Positions 25,567 to 35,256 of a stretch of DNA of 64,000 bases are shown here, piece after piece. Every line of letters starts with the position of its first letter. The stretch's first letter is position 1. A program made the position numbers and the translations under genes. Source of the stretch: Vibrio maerlii (lineage in GTDB: Bacteria; Pseudomonadota; Gammaproteobacteria; Enterobacterales; Vibrionaceae); assembly GCF_003415655.1 (NCBI RefSeq), contig NZ_QRHC01000010.1, forward strand, positions 1-64,000, written 5' to 3'. The notes beneath the pieces were generated by a model that was not told the origin of the DNA, searched no databases, and was given only the letters and a program-made list of their open reading frames with translations.

Positions 25567-25723
25567 GATTTAGGTGCTAGGTGTTTTTGGGCGTAATTCT
25601 ATTGGATTTTCAAAACGACCCATTATCGATTTAGTAACTTTTATAAATTTTTATTTTAAAGCCTCATTAACGATTAAAACTGCCTCAAGGATGATTGAAA
25701 CGCGCTCAGTTCCAATGCAAACA

Positions 25724-25753
25724 AAAAATGCCACTCAGTTGAGTGGCATTTTA
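25724..25753 (-). terminator. gor terminator
   Basis: Stem AATGCCACTCA/TGAGTGGCATT with a 2-nt loop, T-rich on both sides. It lies just beyond the gor stop (leftward) and isolates the kinase promoter region from gor. Confidence 0.85.
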
Positions 25754-25790
25754 TTATCGGCATTTCCTCCATCTCAGATGGGGAAAGGCA

Positions 25791-27146
25791 TTAACGCATA
25801 GTAACAAATTCTTCAGAGCCAGTTGGGTGGATAGCCACTACAGAGTCGAAGTCTGCCTTGGTTGCGCCCATCTTCATTGCTACGCCGAAGCCTTGAATCA
25901 TTTCGTCAACAGTGAAGCCGATACCGTGTAGACCAACTACCGTTTCTTCTTCGCCAGCACATACGAGTTTCATGCGGCAAGGTTGACGGTGCTTAGTCAC
26001 GGCTGTGTACATTGCAGTGAAACCTGAAGTGTAAACCTTGATGTTGTCTTTGCCGTACTTCTCTTCAGCTTCTTGAGTCGTAAGACCGATAGTGCCAATT
26101 GGTGGGTGGCTGAATACAACAGTAGGAACAAGCTCGTAGTCCATTTTCGCATTCGTCTTGCCGTTGAATAGGCGCTCAGAAAGCTGACGACCTGCTTTTA
26201 CCGCAACAGGCGTTAGTTCGATACCGCCTTCCATGATGTCACCAACACAGTAGATACCAGGAACGTTAGTCGTTTGATATTCGTCTACCTTGATGTAACC
26301 ACGGTCGTTGGTTTCAACGCCTGTTGAAGCAAGGTTGATTGCATCCGTTGCTGGATGACGGCCGATTGCCCAGATGAGTTGGTCAACATTTTGGCTCTCA
26401 CCGTTTTCTAGGTGGAGGGTTAGGCTGCCATCTGCTTCTTTCACCACTTCTTTTGGAACAGAGTGGGTGTGCAGTGTAGGGCCTTCTGCTTCCATTACCT
26501 CAACCAATGTCTCGATGATCATTGGGTCGAAGCTACGCAGCGGCGATTCTTTACGCACGAACAAATGTGTTTCAGTGCCTAATGCGTGAAGAACACCGGC
26601 GATCTCTACCGCGATGTAACCCGCACCGATAACCGCTACGCGTTTTGGTTGTTCGTTTAGATCGAAGAAGCCGTTTGAATCGATGCCGTATTCCGCACCT
26701 GGGATGTTTGGAATGGTAGGGCGACCACCGACTGCGATCAGGATGTGATCTGCCGTGTAGTGTTCACCGTTTACTTCTACAGTCTTCTCATCAACAAACT
26801 TAGCAAAGCCTTTGATTACGTTTACTTTGTTGTTACCTAGAACACGGTCATAAGATTGGTGGATACGACCAATGTATGCTTGGCGGCTTTCAACCAGTTT
26901 GCTCCAGTCAAAACCTTTAACGTCGACATCAAAGCCGTAGTCTTCAGCGTATAGATTCATTGCTTCAGCAACTTGAGCACCGTGCCACATAACTTTTTTA
27001 GGAACACAGCCCACGTTCACACAAGTACCGCCAAGGTCTTGAGCTTCGATGAGTGCTACTTTAGCGCCGTACATAGCCGCACGGTTTGCTGATGCAATAC
27101 CACCAGAACCACCACCAATACAGATGTAATCAAAATGCGTTGCCAT
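25791..27146 (-). CDS. gor: Glutathione-disulfide reductase
   Basis: Cytosolic NADPH- and FAD-dependent enzyme that keeps glutathione reduced. The 451-aa length is standard (E. coli 450). The FAD dinucleotide fold GGGSGG is at residues 11-16, the redox-active disulfide is Cys42/Cys47 in GGTCVNVGCVPKK, and a second Rossmann motif GAGYIAVEIAGVLHALG lies mid-protein. The C-terminal dimer motif HPTGSEEFVTMR carries the catalytic His. The arrangement gor next to rlmJ and prlC is the one known from other gammaproteobacteria. Confidence 0.97.
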   Translation of the reverse strand: MATHFDYICIGGGSGGIASANRAAMYGAKVALIEAQDLGGTCVNVGCVPKKVMWHGAQVAEAMNLYAEDYGFDVDVKGFDWSKLVESRQAYIGRIHQSYDRVLGNNKVNVIKGFAKFVDEKTVEVNGEHYTADHILIAVGGRPTIPNIPGAEYGIDSNGFFDLNEQPKRVAVIGAGYIAVEIAGVLHALGTETHLFVRKESPLRSFDPMIIETLVEVMEAEGPTLHTHSVPKEVVKEADGSLTLHLENGESQNVDQLIWAIGRHPATDAINLASTGVETNDRGYIKVDEYQTTNVPGIYCVGDIMEGGIELTPVAVKAGRQLSERLFNGKTNAKMDYELVPTVVFSHPPIGTIGLTTQEAEEKYGKDNIKVYTSGFTAMYTAVTKHRQPCRMKLVCAGEEETVVGLHGIGFTVDEMIQGFGVAMKMGATKADFDSVVAIHPTGSEEFVTMR

Positions 27147-27345
27147 TACTTTCTCCGAGAGCTTATTAATTTATTTGTTTGCTTCTTGAGTATATTGGGA
27201 TGAGTTTGAGCAAACTCAATCTACACTCTGAGCTATCCTTGTCATCCATGATAATTCGACTCTGATTTTATTCCCAATGAGAAAAAGTCAGCATATCAAT
27301 GACAAATAACGATAAGACGAAGCAGGCGCTTCATCTCAAATACCA

Positions 27346-28185
27346 TTATTCAGGTACGATCCAATCCACTTTCCAGTGGCCTGTTGCTGGTGCAATAGCC
27401 TCTTTTAAGAAAGGAAGAATCTCTTTCATTTGGCTTTCTAGTTTCCACGGCGGGTTAATCACGATCATGCCTGATGCTGTCATGCCTCGCTCGTTAGTGT
27501 CTGGTGAAACACCAAGCTCAATTTGTAGGATCTTGCGAATGCCCAAACCTTCCAGGCCTTCGAGCATGTCTTCGATATCGTAGCGATTCACCACCGGGTA
27601 CCAAATTGCGTAGATGCCCGTTGCCCAGCGCTTGTGGCTTTGCGCGATAGCCGTTACTACATCGCGGTACTCTTTTGCCAACTCGTAAGGTGGGTCGATA
27701 AGCACAAGCCCACGACGCTCTTTAGGTGGCAAGCTACCTTTCAGGCGTTGGAAGCCATCTTCTTTGTAGATCTTCACCTGGCGATCTCGGTGAAACTCTT
27801 GTTCCAACAGCGGGTGATCTGCAGGGTGCAATTCTGTCAGTACCATGCGATCTTGTTCGCGCAATTGAGCGCGAGCCACGCGAGGTGAGCCTGGGTAGTA
27901 ACGTAGCTTGTCACCGTTGTTTAGCACTTTGATAGAGTCTAGGTAGCTTTGGATCTCTGCTGGAATGTCACTTTGTTGCCAAACCTTAGCGATTCCTTGC
28001 TTGTACTCGCTGGTTTTTTCTGACCATTCGTGAGTTAGGTCGTAGCGTCCCACACCAGAATGCGTATCGTGGTAAACAAATGGCTTATCTTTCTGCTTGA
28101 GTGAATCAAGGATAAGGCTTTGAACGATGTGTTTTACAACGTCGGCATGGTTGCCAGCGTGAAAGCTGTGGCGATAACTAAGCAA
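27346..28185 (-). CDS. rlmJ: 23S rRNA m6A2030 methyltransferase RlmJ
   Basis: SAM-dependent enzyme that methylates N6 of A2030 in 23S rRNA. The 279-aa length equals E. coli RlmJ (280). The N-terminus MLSYRHSFHAGNHADVVKH is diagnostic, and the catalytic motif IV DPPYE is at residues 164-168. It is divergent from prlC and transcribed leftward toward gor; the 199-bp gap to gor shows no clear terminator. Confidence 0.95.
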   Translation of the reverse strand: MLSYRHSFHAGNHADVVKHIVQSLILDSLKQKDKPFVYHDTHSGVGRYDLTHEWSEKTSEYKQGIAKVWQQSDIPAEIQSYLDSIKVLNNGDKLRYYPGSPRVARAQLREQDRMVLTELHPADHPLLEQEFHRDRQVKIYKEDGFQRLKGSLPPKERRGLVLIDPPYELAKEYRDVVTAIAQSHKRWATGIYAIWYPVVNRYDIEDMLEGLEGLGIRKILQIELGVSPDTNERGMTASGMIVINPPWKLESQMKEILPFLKEAIAPATGHWKVDWIVPE

Positions 28186-28340
28186 ATTGGTCTCTCAAAA
28201 CGTCCGAAGGGCGTATTATTGTTCTAGATAAGTAGCCTGATTATACGCCACTATTGAAAATTGCTGAACATACCTATATTTACTATCTAAGACGAAATAA
28301 AAATAACAAAGACGAACTGGTTTTCTTTTTGGCTTAAAAA

Positions 28341-28386
28341 GCGAGATTCCCTATCTCGTTCGTTCCTCACTGTAGGGAATGACGTA
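28341..28386. repeat. Spaced inverted repeat upstream of prlC
   Basis: ATTCCCTA (28346-28353) and TAGGGAAT (28373-28380) flank TCTCGTTCGTTCCTCACTG. It resembles a short palindromic intergenic repeat I recall from several Vibrio genomes. It lies about 60 bp before the prlC start. Confidence 0.55.
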
Positions 28387-28444
28387 GAGAGCTATGAGTA
28401 AATCAATCGATTTGAACAGATGACTGACTTAAAAGGATTGCCTT

Positions 28445-30487
28445 ATGTCTAACCCGCTTCTTACCTTCACGGACTTGCCTCCGTTTTCTCAGATTAAGCC
28501 AGAGCACGTAAAGCCTGCTGTTGAGCAAGCGATCAACGATTGCCGCGCTAAGATTGAGCAAGTACTTGCCGACAACACTCAACCGACCTGGGATAACCTA
28601 GTTGCTCCTATCGAAGAGAGTGATGATCGCCTAGGTCGCATTTGGTCACCAGTGAGCCATATGAATTCGGTCGTGAACAGTGATGAACTACGTGAAGCTT
28701 ACGAAAGCTGTTTGCCACTATTATCTGAATACGGCACTTGGGTTGGTCAACACAAAGGTCTATTTGAAGCATACAAAGCGATTAAGTCGAGCGATACCTT
28801 TGCTGAGCTAAATCAAGCACAGAAGAAAACGATTACTGACTCACTACGTGACTTTGAGCTTTCTGGCATCGGTCTACCTGCGGATGAGCAGCACCGTTAC
28901 GGTGAGATCAGCAAGCGTATGTCAGAGCTTGGCTCGCAGTTCTCGAATAATGTACTTGATGCGACGATGGGCTGGACTAAGCATGTGACGGATGTGACAG
29001 AGTTATCCGGTATGCCAGAATCGGCATTGACGGCAGCCCAAGCGGCGGCAGAAGCAAAAGAGCTTGAGGGATACTTATTAACCCTCGACATTCCTTCTTA
29101 CCTACCAGTAATGACTTACTGTGATAATCAAGAGCTGCGCCAAGAGTTGTACGAAGCGTATGTCACTCGTGCATCGGATCGTGGTCCAAATGCTGGTAAG
29201 TGGGACAACACTGAGCTTATTGCTGAGCAGCTAAAACTGCGTCATGAAATTGCTCGTATGCTGGGCTTCAATACCTATAGCGAAAAGTCTTTGGCAACCA
29301 AAATGGCGGAAGACCCATCTCAAGTACTCGGTTTCTTAAATGACCTAGCTTCTAAAGCGAAGCCGCAAGGTGAGCGTGAAGTTGAAGAACTGCGTCAATT
29401 TGCTAACAAAGAGTTTGGTGTTGAGACACTAAATCTTTGGGACATCGCTTACTACAGCGAAAAGCAAAAGCAGCACTTATTCCAGATCTCTGATGAAGAG
29501 CTGCGCCCATACTTCCCAGAATCAAAAGCCGTAAGCGGTCTATTTGAAGTGCTGAATCGAGTCTTTGGTATGTCGGTGAAAGAGCGTGAAGGAGTGGATA
29601 CCTGGCATGAGTCGGTTCGTTTCTTTGATATCTTCGACGCGAACGATACTTTACGTGGTAGCTTCTACCTTGACCTGTACGCTCGTGAGCATAAGCGTGG
29701 TGGGGCATGGATGGACGATTGCCGTGGTCGCCGTATTACCGCTTCGGGTGAGCTACAAACACCAGTGGCTTACCTAACGTGTAACTTCAACAAGCCGGTA
29801 GGGAACAAGCCTGCACTATTTACTCATGACGAGTTGGTGACGCTATTCCACGAGTTTGGTCATGGTATTCACCATATGCTAACGCAAGTGGACGCGGGCG
29901 CGGTATCGGGTATTAATGGTGTGCCATGGGATGCAGTTGAGCTCCCAAGCCAATTCCTAGAGAACTGGTGCTGGGAAGAAGAAGCGCTAGCCTTTATCTC
30001 TAGCCACTACGAAACGGGCGAACCGCTACCAAAAGAGATGCTAGATAAGATGCTTGCTGCGAAGCACTTCCAGTCGGCGATGTTTATTTTGCGTCAGCTT
30101 GAATTCGGTCTGTTTGATTTCACGCTTCATACTGAATATGACCCTGAGGTCGGTGCGAAAGTGCTAGAGACGTTAGCGGATGTGAAGTCAAAAGTCGCTG
30201 TATTACCAAGCCTAGAGTGGAATCGTTTCTCTCATAGCTTCGGTCATATTTTTGCTGGTGGCTATAGCGCAGGTTACTACAGTTACCTATGGGCTGAGGT
30301 ATTGTCTGCAGATGCCTACTCTGCCTTTGAAGAAGAGGGAATCTTCAATAAAGACACTGGTAAGCGTTTCTTGAACAACATTCTAGAAATGGGCGGCAGT
30401 GAAGAACCAATGGAGTTGTTTAAGCGTTTCCGAGGTCGTGAGCCTCAAATTGATGCGTTACTTCGTCATTCTGGGATTGCTGTTTAA
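28445..30487 (+). CDS. prlC: Oligopeptidase A
   Basis: Cytosolic zinc metallopeptidase of family M3 that degrades signal peptides and short peptides. Length is 680 aa (E. coli 680). The zinc-binding motif HEFGH is at residues 469-473, with the third ligand Glu in the following ENWCWEEE segment. AAAGGAT precedes the ATG. It is divergent from rlmJ and followed by its own terminator. Confidence 0.96.
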   Translation: MSNPLLTFTDLPPFSQIKPEHVKPAVEQAINDCRAKIEQVLADNTQPTWDNLVAPIEESDDRLGRIWSPVSHMNSVVNSDELREAYESCLPLLSEYGTWVGQHKGLFEAYKAIKSSDTFAELNQAQKKTITDSLRDFELSGIGLPADEQHRYGEISKRMSELGSQFSNNVLDATMGWTKHVTDVTELSGMPESALTAAQAAAEAKELEGYLLTLDIPSYLPVMTYCDNQELRQELYEAYVTRASDRGPNAGKWDNTELIAEQLKLRHEIARMLGFNTYSEKSLATKMAEDPSQVLGFLNDLASKAKPQGEREVEELRQFANKEFGVETLNLWDIAYYSEKQKQHLFQISDEELRPYFPESKAVSGLFEVLNRVFGMSVKEREGVDTWHESVRFFDIFDANDTLRGSFYLDLYAREHKRGGAWMDDCRGRRITASGELQTPVAYLTCNFNKPVGNKPALFTHDELVTLFHEFGHGIHHMLTQVDAGAVSGINGVPWDAVELPSQFLENWCWEEEALAFISSHYETGEPLPKEMLDKMLAAKHFQSAMFILRQLEFGLFDFTLHTEYDPEVGAKVLETLADVKSKVAVLPSLEWNRFSHSFGHIFAGGYSAGYYSYLWAEVLSADAYSAFEEEGIFNKDTGKRFLNNILEMGGSEEPMELFKRFRGREPQIDALLRHSGIAV

Positions 30488-30518
30488 GTATTTGCGTTAA
30501 GCACCAACCTAAAATTAA

Positions 30519-30551
30519 TGAAAGCCTCTAGTTAACTAGAGGCTTTTTTTG
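30519..30551 (+). terminator. prlC terminator
   Basis: Stem AAAGCCTCTAGTT/AACTAGAGGCTTT with almost no loop, then TTTTG. Strong and well placed 32 bp after prlC. Confidence 0.88.
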
Positions 30552-30949
30552 TGAATAAAAATCTACTTTAATTTTACCTCCCACTTACCTATAAACTGGG
30601 TGAATGTGAAATTTATTCCAAACCTGTAATTAACTTTCATTTTTCGAAATTTTAGAAGTATTACTTCAGCTGAATCTCAGTCTTATTAACCCTTTCTTAC
30701 AATGTATATCTTGGGTATAGAGTCATTTGGTTATGAGTTTGTTTTGGGTCAAAGAAGTGCTCTAGATGAGGTACCTACTGTCCGAAAGTTAATTACAAGA
30801 TGGTGTTTCTTCAGGTAGTTTAAATTAACTTTTGATATGCATTTAATGCAGATAACTATGCATTTAAGTGTCGTGATTACATTCAGCGATTACTTTTTAT
30901 CGGTTTGTCATTTTACCGATGTCGACTGAATTGACTTGGAGAGTTCCCT
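30552..30949 (+). promoter_or_regulatory. Upstream region of the P-type ATPase gene
   Basis: A 398-bp gene-free, AT-rich stretch. It contains two direct repeats TATGCATTTAA at 30836-30846 and 30857-30867, exactly 21 bp (two helical turns) apart, about 80-110 bp before the ATPase start. That is a plausible regulator site. Nothing else is recognisable. Confidence 0.45.
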
Positions 30950-33703
30950 ATGACTAAAAAGTGGTTCACCGAGACGGTTGAGAACACCCAGCAGATGATG
31001 GGTGTATCGTCAGAGCAAGGTTTGACTTCAAACGAAGTCACCGAGCGTCAATCACAATACGGAAAAAATGAGCTTCAGGAGAAAGCGGGTAAATCTGCTC
31101 TTGAGCTATTTCTTCACCAGTTTAAAAACCCATTGATCTTCATCCTGGGTGTTGGTGCGATTGTTTCGTACTTTACAGGACACCTAGTCGATGCGATAGC
31201 CATTACTGCGATCATCTTTATCAATGCTTTAATCGCTTTCTGGCAGGAGTTTAAAGCTCAGAAGGGTATGGAAGCACTGCGTCAAATGGCGGCACCATCT
31301 GCGCAGGTTAAGCGAGATGGTGAGTGGATGGACATTCCAGCGAGCGATATCGTTCCGGGTGACATCCTAAAAATCAGCACAGGTGACATACTGGCGGCTG
31401 ATGTCCGAATTCTAGAAGCAAACCGCCTATCTATCGATGAGGCGGCGCTAACTGGTGAGTCTGAGCCTGTCGACAAGACTGCCAAGACCATAGACGATGA
31501 AACGGTTGGTCTAGGTGATCAGCTAAATATGGGTTTCATGACTACGATGGTGACGTCCGGTACTGGTCTGGGTCTGGTTGTAGCAACGGGTATGCAGACC
31601 GAAGTGGGTCACATTGCTGACCTAATGGCTAACACTGAAGAAACCAAAACACCAATGCAAGAGCGTATGGATACCATTGCTAAGACACTGATGGTGGTGG
31701 CTCTTGGTGTGGTTGCTGTGGTGTGTGCGATCGGTCTTTACTACGGTATGCCTTGGTTAGAGATTCTAAACACAGGTATTTCACTGTCGGTAGCGGCGAT
31801 TCCTGAAGGTCTTCCAACGGTTATTACCATTGTTCTAACTATGGGTTCAACCCGTATGGTGAAGAACAACGCACTGGCGAAACAACTGGCTGCAATTGAA
31901 ACTCTAGGTTCAACGACGGTCATCTGCTCAGATAAAACAGGTACGCTGACGCAAAACCAAATGCAGGTTATGAAGGCGTATGACGCAAGCGGTCGTTACT
32001 GGGAAGTAAGCGGTAAAGGTTTTAGCCCAGAAGGTGAGTTCAAGCCATTGTCACACAATGTCGATGCAAAGCAGAGCCCAGAGATGATGAAAGGCCTGGT
32101 TGTTGCGACGCTATGTAATGACTCTGAATACCTGATGGATGGTGACAAGTCATCGGTTCGTGGTAACCCAACAGAAGGCGCATTGATTGTTGCAGCAGCG
32201 AAAGCTGGTCTGAATCAATCAGAGATGCTGACGACGGGCGGTTATTCTATCGTGGACAAGTTCCCGTTCGACTCATCTCGTAAGATGGCTTCAGTGATTG
32301 TTAAAGACCCTGAAGGTAAGCACTTCCTTGCGATTAAGGGTGCGCCAGACGTAATCTTAAGCAATGCCGCTGGCTTTATGGTTGATGGCACTCCTGTTGA
32401 TCACACTCCAATGTCGACAGACGGTAATCTTGCGCTTGCAGTAAACCCAAGTGAAGAAATCGTTGCAAACTATGAAGCAGCAATCCAAGACTTCGCACAA
32501 GATGCTCTACGTACACTGGCTGTAGGCTTTAAAGAACTAACAGAAGCTGATCTAGAGCGTGACCACACTGAGCTTGAGAAGGACATTACGGTTCTTGGTC
32601 TATACGGCATCATGGATCCACCACGTCCAGAAGTGCGTGATGCGATTGAAAGTTGCTACCAAGCGGGTGTGAGAACGGTAATGATCACGGGTGACCATGC
32701 CCTAACAGCGGCAGCTATTGCACGTGAGATAGGGATTATCCGTAGCGAGAAAGACCTCGTTATCACTGGTGCAGAGCTAGACGAAATGGACGATGAGAAG
32801 CTGCAACAAATCTGCCCTCAGGTAGCGGTATTCGCTCGTGTAACTCCCGAGCACAAACTGCGTATTGTTCAAGCTCAGCAGGTAAATAACGAAGTTGCAG
32901 CGATGACAGGTGACGGTGTGAACGATGCACCAGCACTGCGTCGTGCCGATATCGGTGTTGCAATGGGTATCACAGGTACATCGGTAGCGAAAGACTCGGG
33001 TGACCTTATCCTTCTGGATGACAACTTCAGCACTATCGTGAAAGCGGTTCGCCAGGGTCGTCAAATCTTCGATAACCTGCGTAAGTTTATCCGTCAGGCA
33101 TTAACTGCAAACGTCGGTGAAGTATCGGTCATCCTATTTGCATTCCTAATGATGGGCCCAGAGGCTATCTTGCCGCTAACACCATTAATGATTCTGTGGA
33201 TCAACTTGGTATCGGATGGTCTACCGGCGCTAGCGCTAGGTGTTGAGCCAGAAGAGAAAGATCTGATGGAACGTAAGCCTCGCAAACGTAACGAGAGCTT
33301 CTTCAGTGATCACCTAGGCACTCGTATCCTTACTCGTGGTCTAGCATTAGGTGGCATGAGCTACATGGCATTTAACTGGGCGCTGACTAATGGCTTCTCA
33401 GCAAACTATGCTCAAACCATGGCATTTGCAATGTTGGTATTTGCTCAGCTATGGCACCTATTTGATTCGCGTACGTTTACGTCGCTATACCGTCGTAACC
33501 CATTCACTAACCCGTACCTACTAGGTGCAGTGGCAGTGTCAGCAATTCTATCGCTGGGGGTTATCTACACAGGCCTAGGTCAGCTAATCTTCAATACTGA
33601 AGCACTATCTGTAGGTCACCTATTTGGTGTGATCATGGCAGCTTCACTACCGACACTCGTTATGTCAGCAGTGAAAGAAGCAACTAAGACTAAGTGGTTC
33701 TAA
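30950..33703 (+). CDS. P2-type cation-transporting ATPase
   Basis: Inner-membrane P-type ATPase of 917 aa, resembling bacterial Ca2+ (PMR1/SERCA-like) pumps. The actuator motif TGES is at residues 168-171, PEGLP at 285-289, the phosphorylated Asp328 in DKTGT, and TGDGVNDAPALRRADIGVAM forms the hinge. Helix M6 reads WINLVSDGLPALALG, with the N-x-x-x-D spacing seen in P2A calcium pumps. The N-terminal cation-ATPase domain and C-terminal four-helix domain are present. It is monocistronic. Ca2+ export is the best family guess; Mn2+, Na+ or H+ transport cannot be excluded. Confidence 0.9.
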   Translation: MTKKWFTETVENTQQMMGVSSEQGLTSNEVTERQSQYGKNELQEKAGKSALELFLHQFKNPLIFILGVGAIVSYFTGHLVDAIAITAIIFINALIAFWQEFKAQKGMEALRQMAAPSAQVKRDGEWMDIPASDIVPGDILKISTGDILAADVRILEANRLSIDEAALTGESEPVDKTAKTIDDETVGLGDQLNMGFMTTMVTSGTGLGLVVATGMQTEVGHIADLMANTEETKTPMQERMDTIAKTLMVVALGVVAVVCAIGLYYGMPWLEILNTGISLSVAAIPEGLPTVITIVLTMGSTRMVKNNALAKQLAAIETLGSTTVICSDKTGTLTQNQMQVMKAYDASGRYWEVSGKGFSPEGEFKPLSHNVDAKQSPEMMKGLVVATLCNDSEYLMDGDKSSVRGNPTEGALIVAAAKAGLNQSEMLTTGGYSIVDKFPFDSSRKMASVIVKDPEGKHFLAIKGAPDVILSNAAGFMVDGTPVDHTPMSTDGNLALAVNPSEEIVANYEAAIQDFAQDALRTLAVGFKELTEADLERDHTELEKDITVLGLYGIMDPPRPEVRDAIESCYQAGVRTVMITGDHALTAAAIAREIGIIRSEKDLVITGAELDEMDDEKLQQICPQVAVFARVTPEHKLRIVQAQQVNNEVAAMTGDGVNDAPALRRADIGVAMGITGTSVAKDSGDLILLDDNFSTIVKAVRQGRQIFDNLRKFIRQALTANVGEVSVILFAFLMMGPEAILPLTPLMILWINLVSDGLPALALGVEPEEKDLMERKPRKRNESFFSDHLGTRILTRGLALGGMSYMAFNWALTNGFSANYAQTMAFAMLVFAQLWHLFDSRTFTSLYRRNPFTNPYLLGAVAVSAILSLGVIYTGLGQLIFNTEALSVGHLFGVIMAASLPTLVMSAVKEATKTKWF

Positions 33704-33730
33704 TCTAACGTTAGTTGTTATGAGATAAGC

Positions 33731-33766
33731 AAACGCCTCGAACCGGTATAGGGTCGAGGCGTTTTT
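33731..33766. terminator. Terminator between ATPase and asnC
   Basis: Stem AAACGCCTCGA/TCGAGGCGTTT, T-rich on the plus side (TTTTTC). It lies between the two convergent genes. Confidence 0.85.
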
Positions 33767-33789
33767 CTATTCTGACAAAGAGAGATTAA

Positions 33790-34254
33790 TTAAGGATTAA
33801 CGTTGCGATTGATTGGGTTTTGCAACGAGATCAGCGTTTCCGTCGATTGCACCTCATCGATCGCCTGTAGCTTATCAATCAACACATATTGCAGCTCTTC
33901 AATCGATTTACACATCAGTTTGACGAAGATGTTGTATGCCCCAGTGGTGTAGTAAGCCTCGACTACCTCATCTAATGCATTCAGCTTTTCTAAGGCGGAG
34001 TGATAATCACGGGCCGCGTTGAGGTTAATTCCGATGAAGCAACAGACGTCATAACCGAGTTTCTTAGTATTCACGATCACTTCCGTTCCCTCGATGATAT
34101 CGGCTGCTTTCATCTTCTCGATACGAACATGAATGGTCGCAGGGCTGACTTCAAACTGTTTCGCCATCTCGGCATAAGGTGTTCGAGCATCTTCCATCAA
34201 GGTTTTTAGAATCGCACGGTCTAGATCATCTAGGCGAGGTAGGTTGGCGTCCAT
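33790..34254 (-). CDS. asnC: Asparagine-responsive regulator AsnC
   Basis: Lrp/AsnC-family regulator; in E. coli it activates asnA in the absence of asparagine. The 154-aa product has an N-terminal helix-turn-helix (about residues 8-60, YAEMAKQFEVSPATIHVRIEKMK) and a C-terminal RAM ligand domain with DEVVEAYYTTGAYNIFVKLMCKSIEELQ. These segments are nearly identical to E. coli AsnC, which separates it from Lrp. Here the divergent neighbour is rsmJ rather than asnA. Confidence 0.93.
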   Translation of the reverse strand: MDANLPRLDDLDRAILKTLMEDARTPYAEMAKQFEVSPATIHVRIEKMKAADIIEGTEVIVNTKKLGYDVCCFIGINLNAARDYHSALEKLNALDEVVEAYYTTGAYNIFVKLMCKSIEELQYVLIDKLQAIDEVQSTETLISLQNPINRNVNP

Positions 34255-34364
34255 CAGTGTCTCTGTGTTTGTCTCTTCGAGTGGTTTTACGATAGCACAA
34301 AAGATTGGTATGCCTTGCCAAAATCATTACACTTACAGCGACCCTTTATTCTGGAGAGCTCCCT

Positions 34365-35144
34365 TTGCAACTCAACCTTATCTGTGAAGATCCATCTTTA
34401 TCCCCTCGTTTAGAAGAACTGGCAAGCCGCTGGAAGCTGACTCACGATGAGTTGAGCCTGTTTGCGTTGGTGCTTACCTCTGAGCGTTTAGAGCTGCGTA
34501 AGGTCGATGAGCCAAAGCTTGGGGCTATTTATGTTGATCTCGTCGGTGGTGCTGTTGGCCATCGCCGTAAGTTCGGTGGTGGTAAAGGACAAGCGATCGC
34601 AAAGGCTGCGGGTTTGAATAAAGGAGCAACGCCTACGGTGCTTGATGGCACAGCTGGTCTAGGCCGAGATGCGTTTGTTCTCGCCTCCTTGGGTTGTAAG
34701 GTTCAGATGGTTGAGCGTCATCCTGTGGTGGCAGCTTTACTTGATGATGGTTTAGAGCGTGCTAAGCAGGACCCCGATATCGGTGGCTGGGTGAGTGAGC
34801 GTATGTCGTTAATTCATGCCTCTAGCCTTAATGCTTTGGATGAACTCGCGAGCGATACTAGTTTCGATAAGCCCGATGTTGTGTATCTCGATCCGATGTA
34901 CCCGCATCCAGAGAACAAGAAAAAGTCAGCGCTAGTGAAAAAAGAGATGCGCGTATTCCAATCTTTGGTGGGTGCAGACCTAGATGCCGATGGGCTGCTG
35001 AAGCCTGCATTAGAGTTAGCAACAAAGCGTGTGGTCGTTAAGCGCCCAGATTACGCAAATTGGCTTGATGAACAAAAACCAAACATGGCGATAGAGACCA
35101 AAAAGAACCGTTTTGATGTATATGTAAAAGCATCAATGACTTAG
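34365..35144 (+). CDS. rsmJ: 16S rRNA m2G1516 methyltransferase RsmJ
   Basis: SAM-dependent methyltransferase that modifies guanine 1516 of 16S rRNA. The start is placed at a TTG giving MQLNLICEDPSLSPRLEE, with GGAG 9-12 bp upstream. The ATG at 34305 adds 20 residues with no family counterpart and has no ribosome site. The resulting 259 aa fits the family (about 250). The SAM motif LDGTAGLGRDAFVLASLG and catalytic motif YLDPMYPHPENKKKSALVKKEMR are clear. It is divergent from asnC. Confidence 0.9.
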   Translation: MQLNLICEDPSLSPRLEELASRWKLTHDELSLFALVLTSERLELRKVDEPKLGAIYVDLVGGAVGHRRKFGGGKGQAIAKAAGLNKGATPTVLDGTAGLGRDAFVLASLGCKVQMVERHPVVAALLDDGLERAKQDPDIGGWVSERMSLIHASSLNALDELASDTSFDKPDVVYLDPMYPHPENKKKSALVKKEMRVFQSLVGADLDADGLLKPALELATKRVVVKRPDYANWLDEQKPNMAIETKKNRFDVYVKASMT

Positions 35145-35256
35145 TTGCAATGCTCTCATGGTTGCGTATTAAAAGTGAGAATTTGTGCTTGATTAGTGCG
35201 CAATCTAAAGGTATATCTAACTAAGAATTATTCCTATTCTTGGTTGGAGCCGTTAG

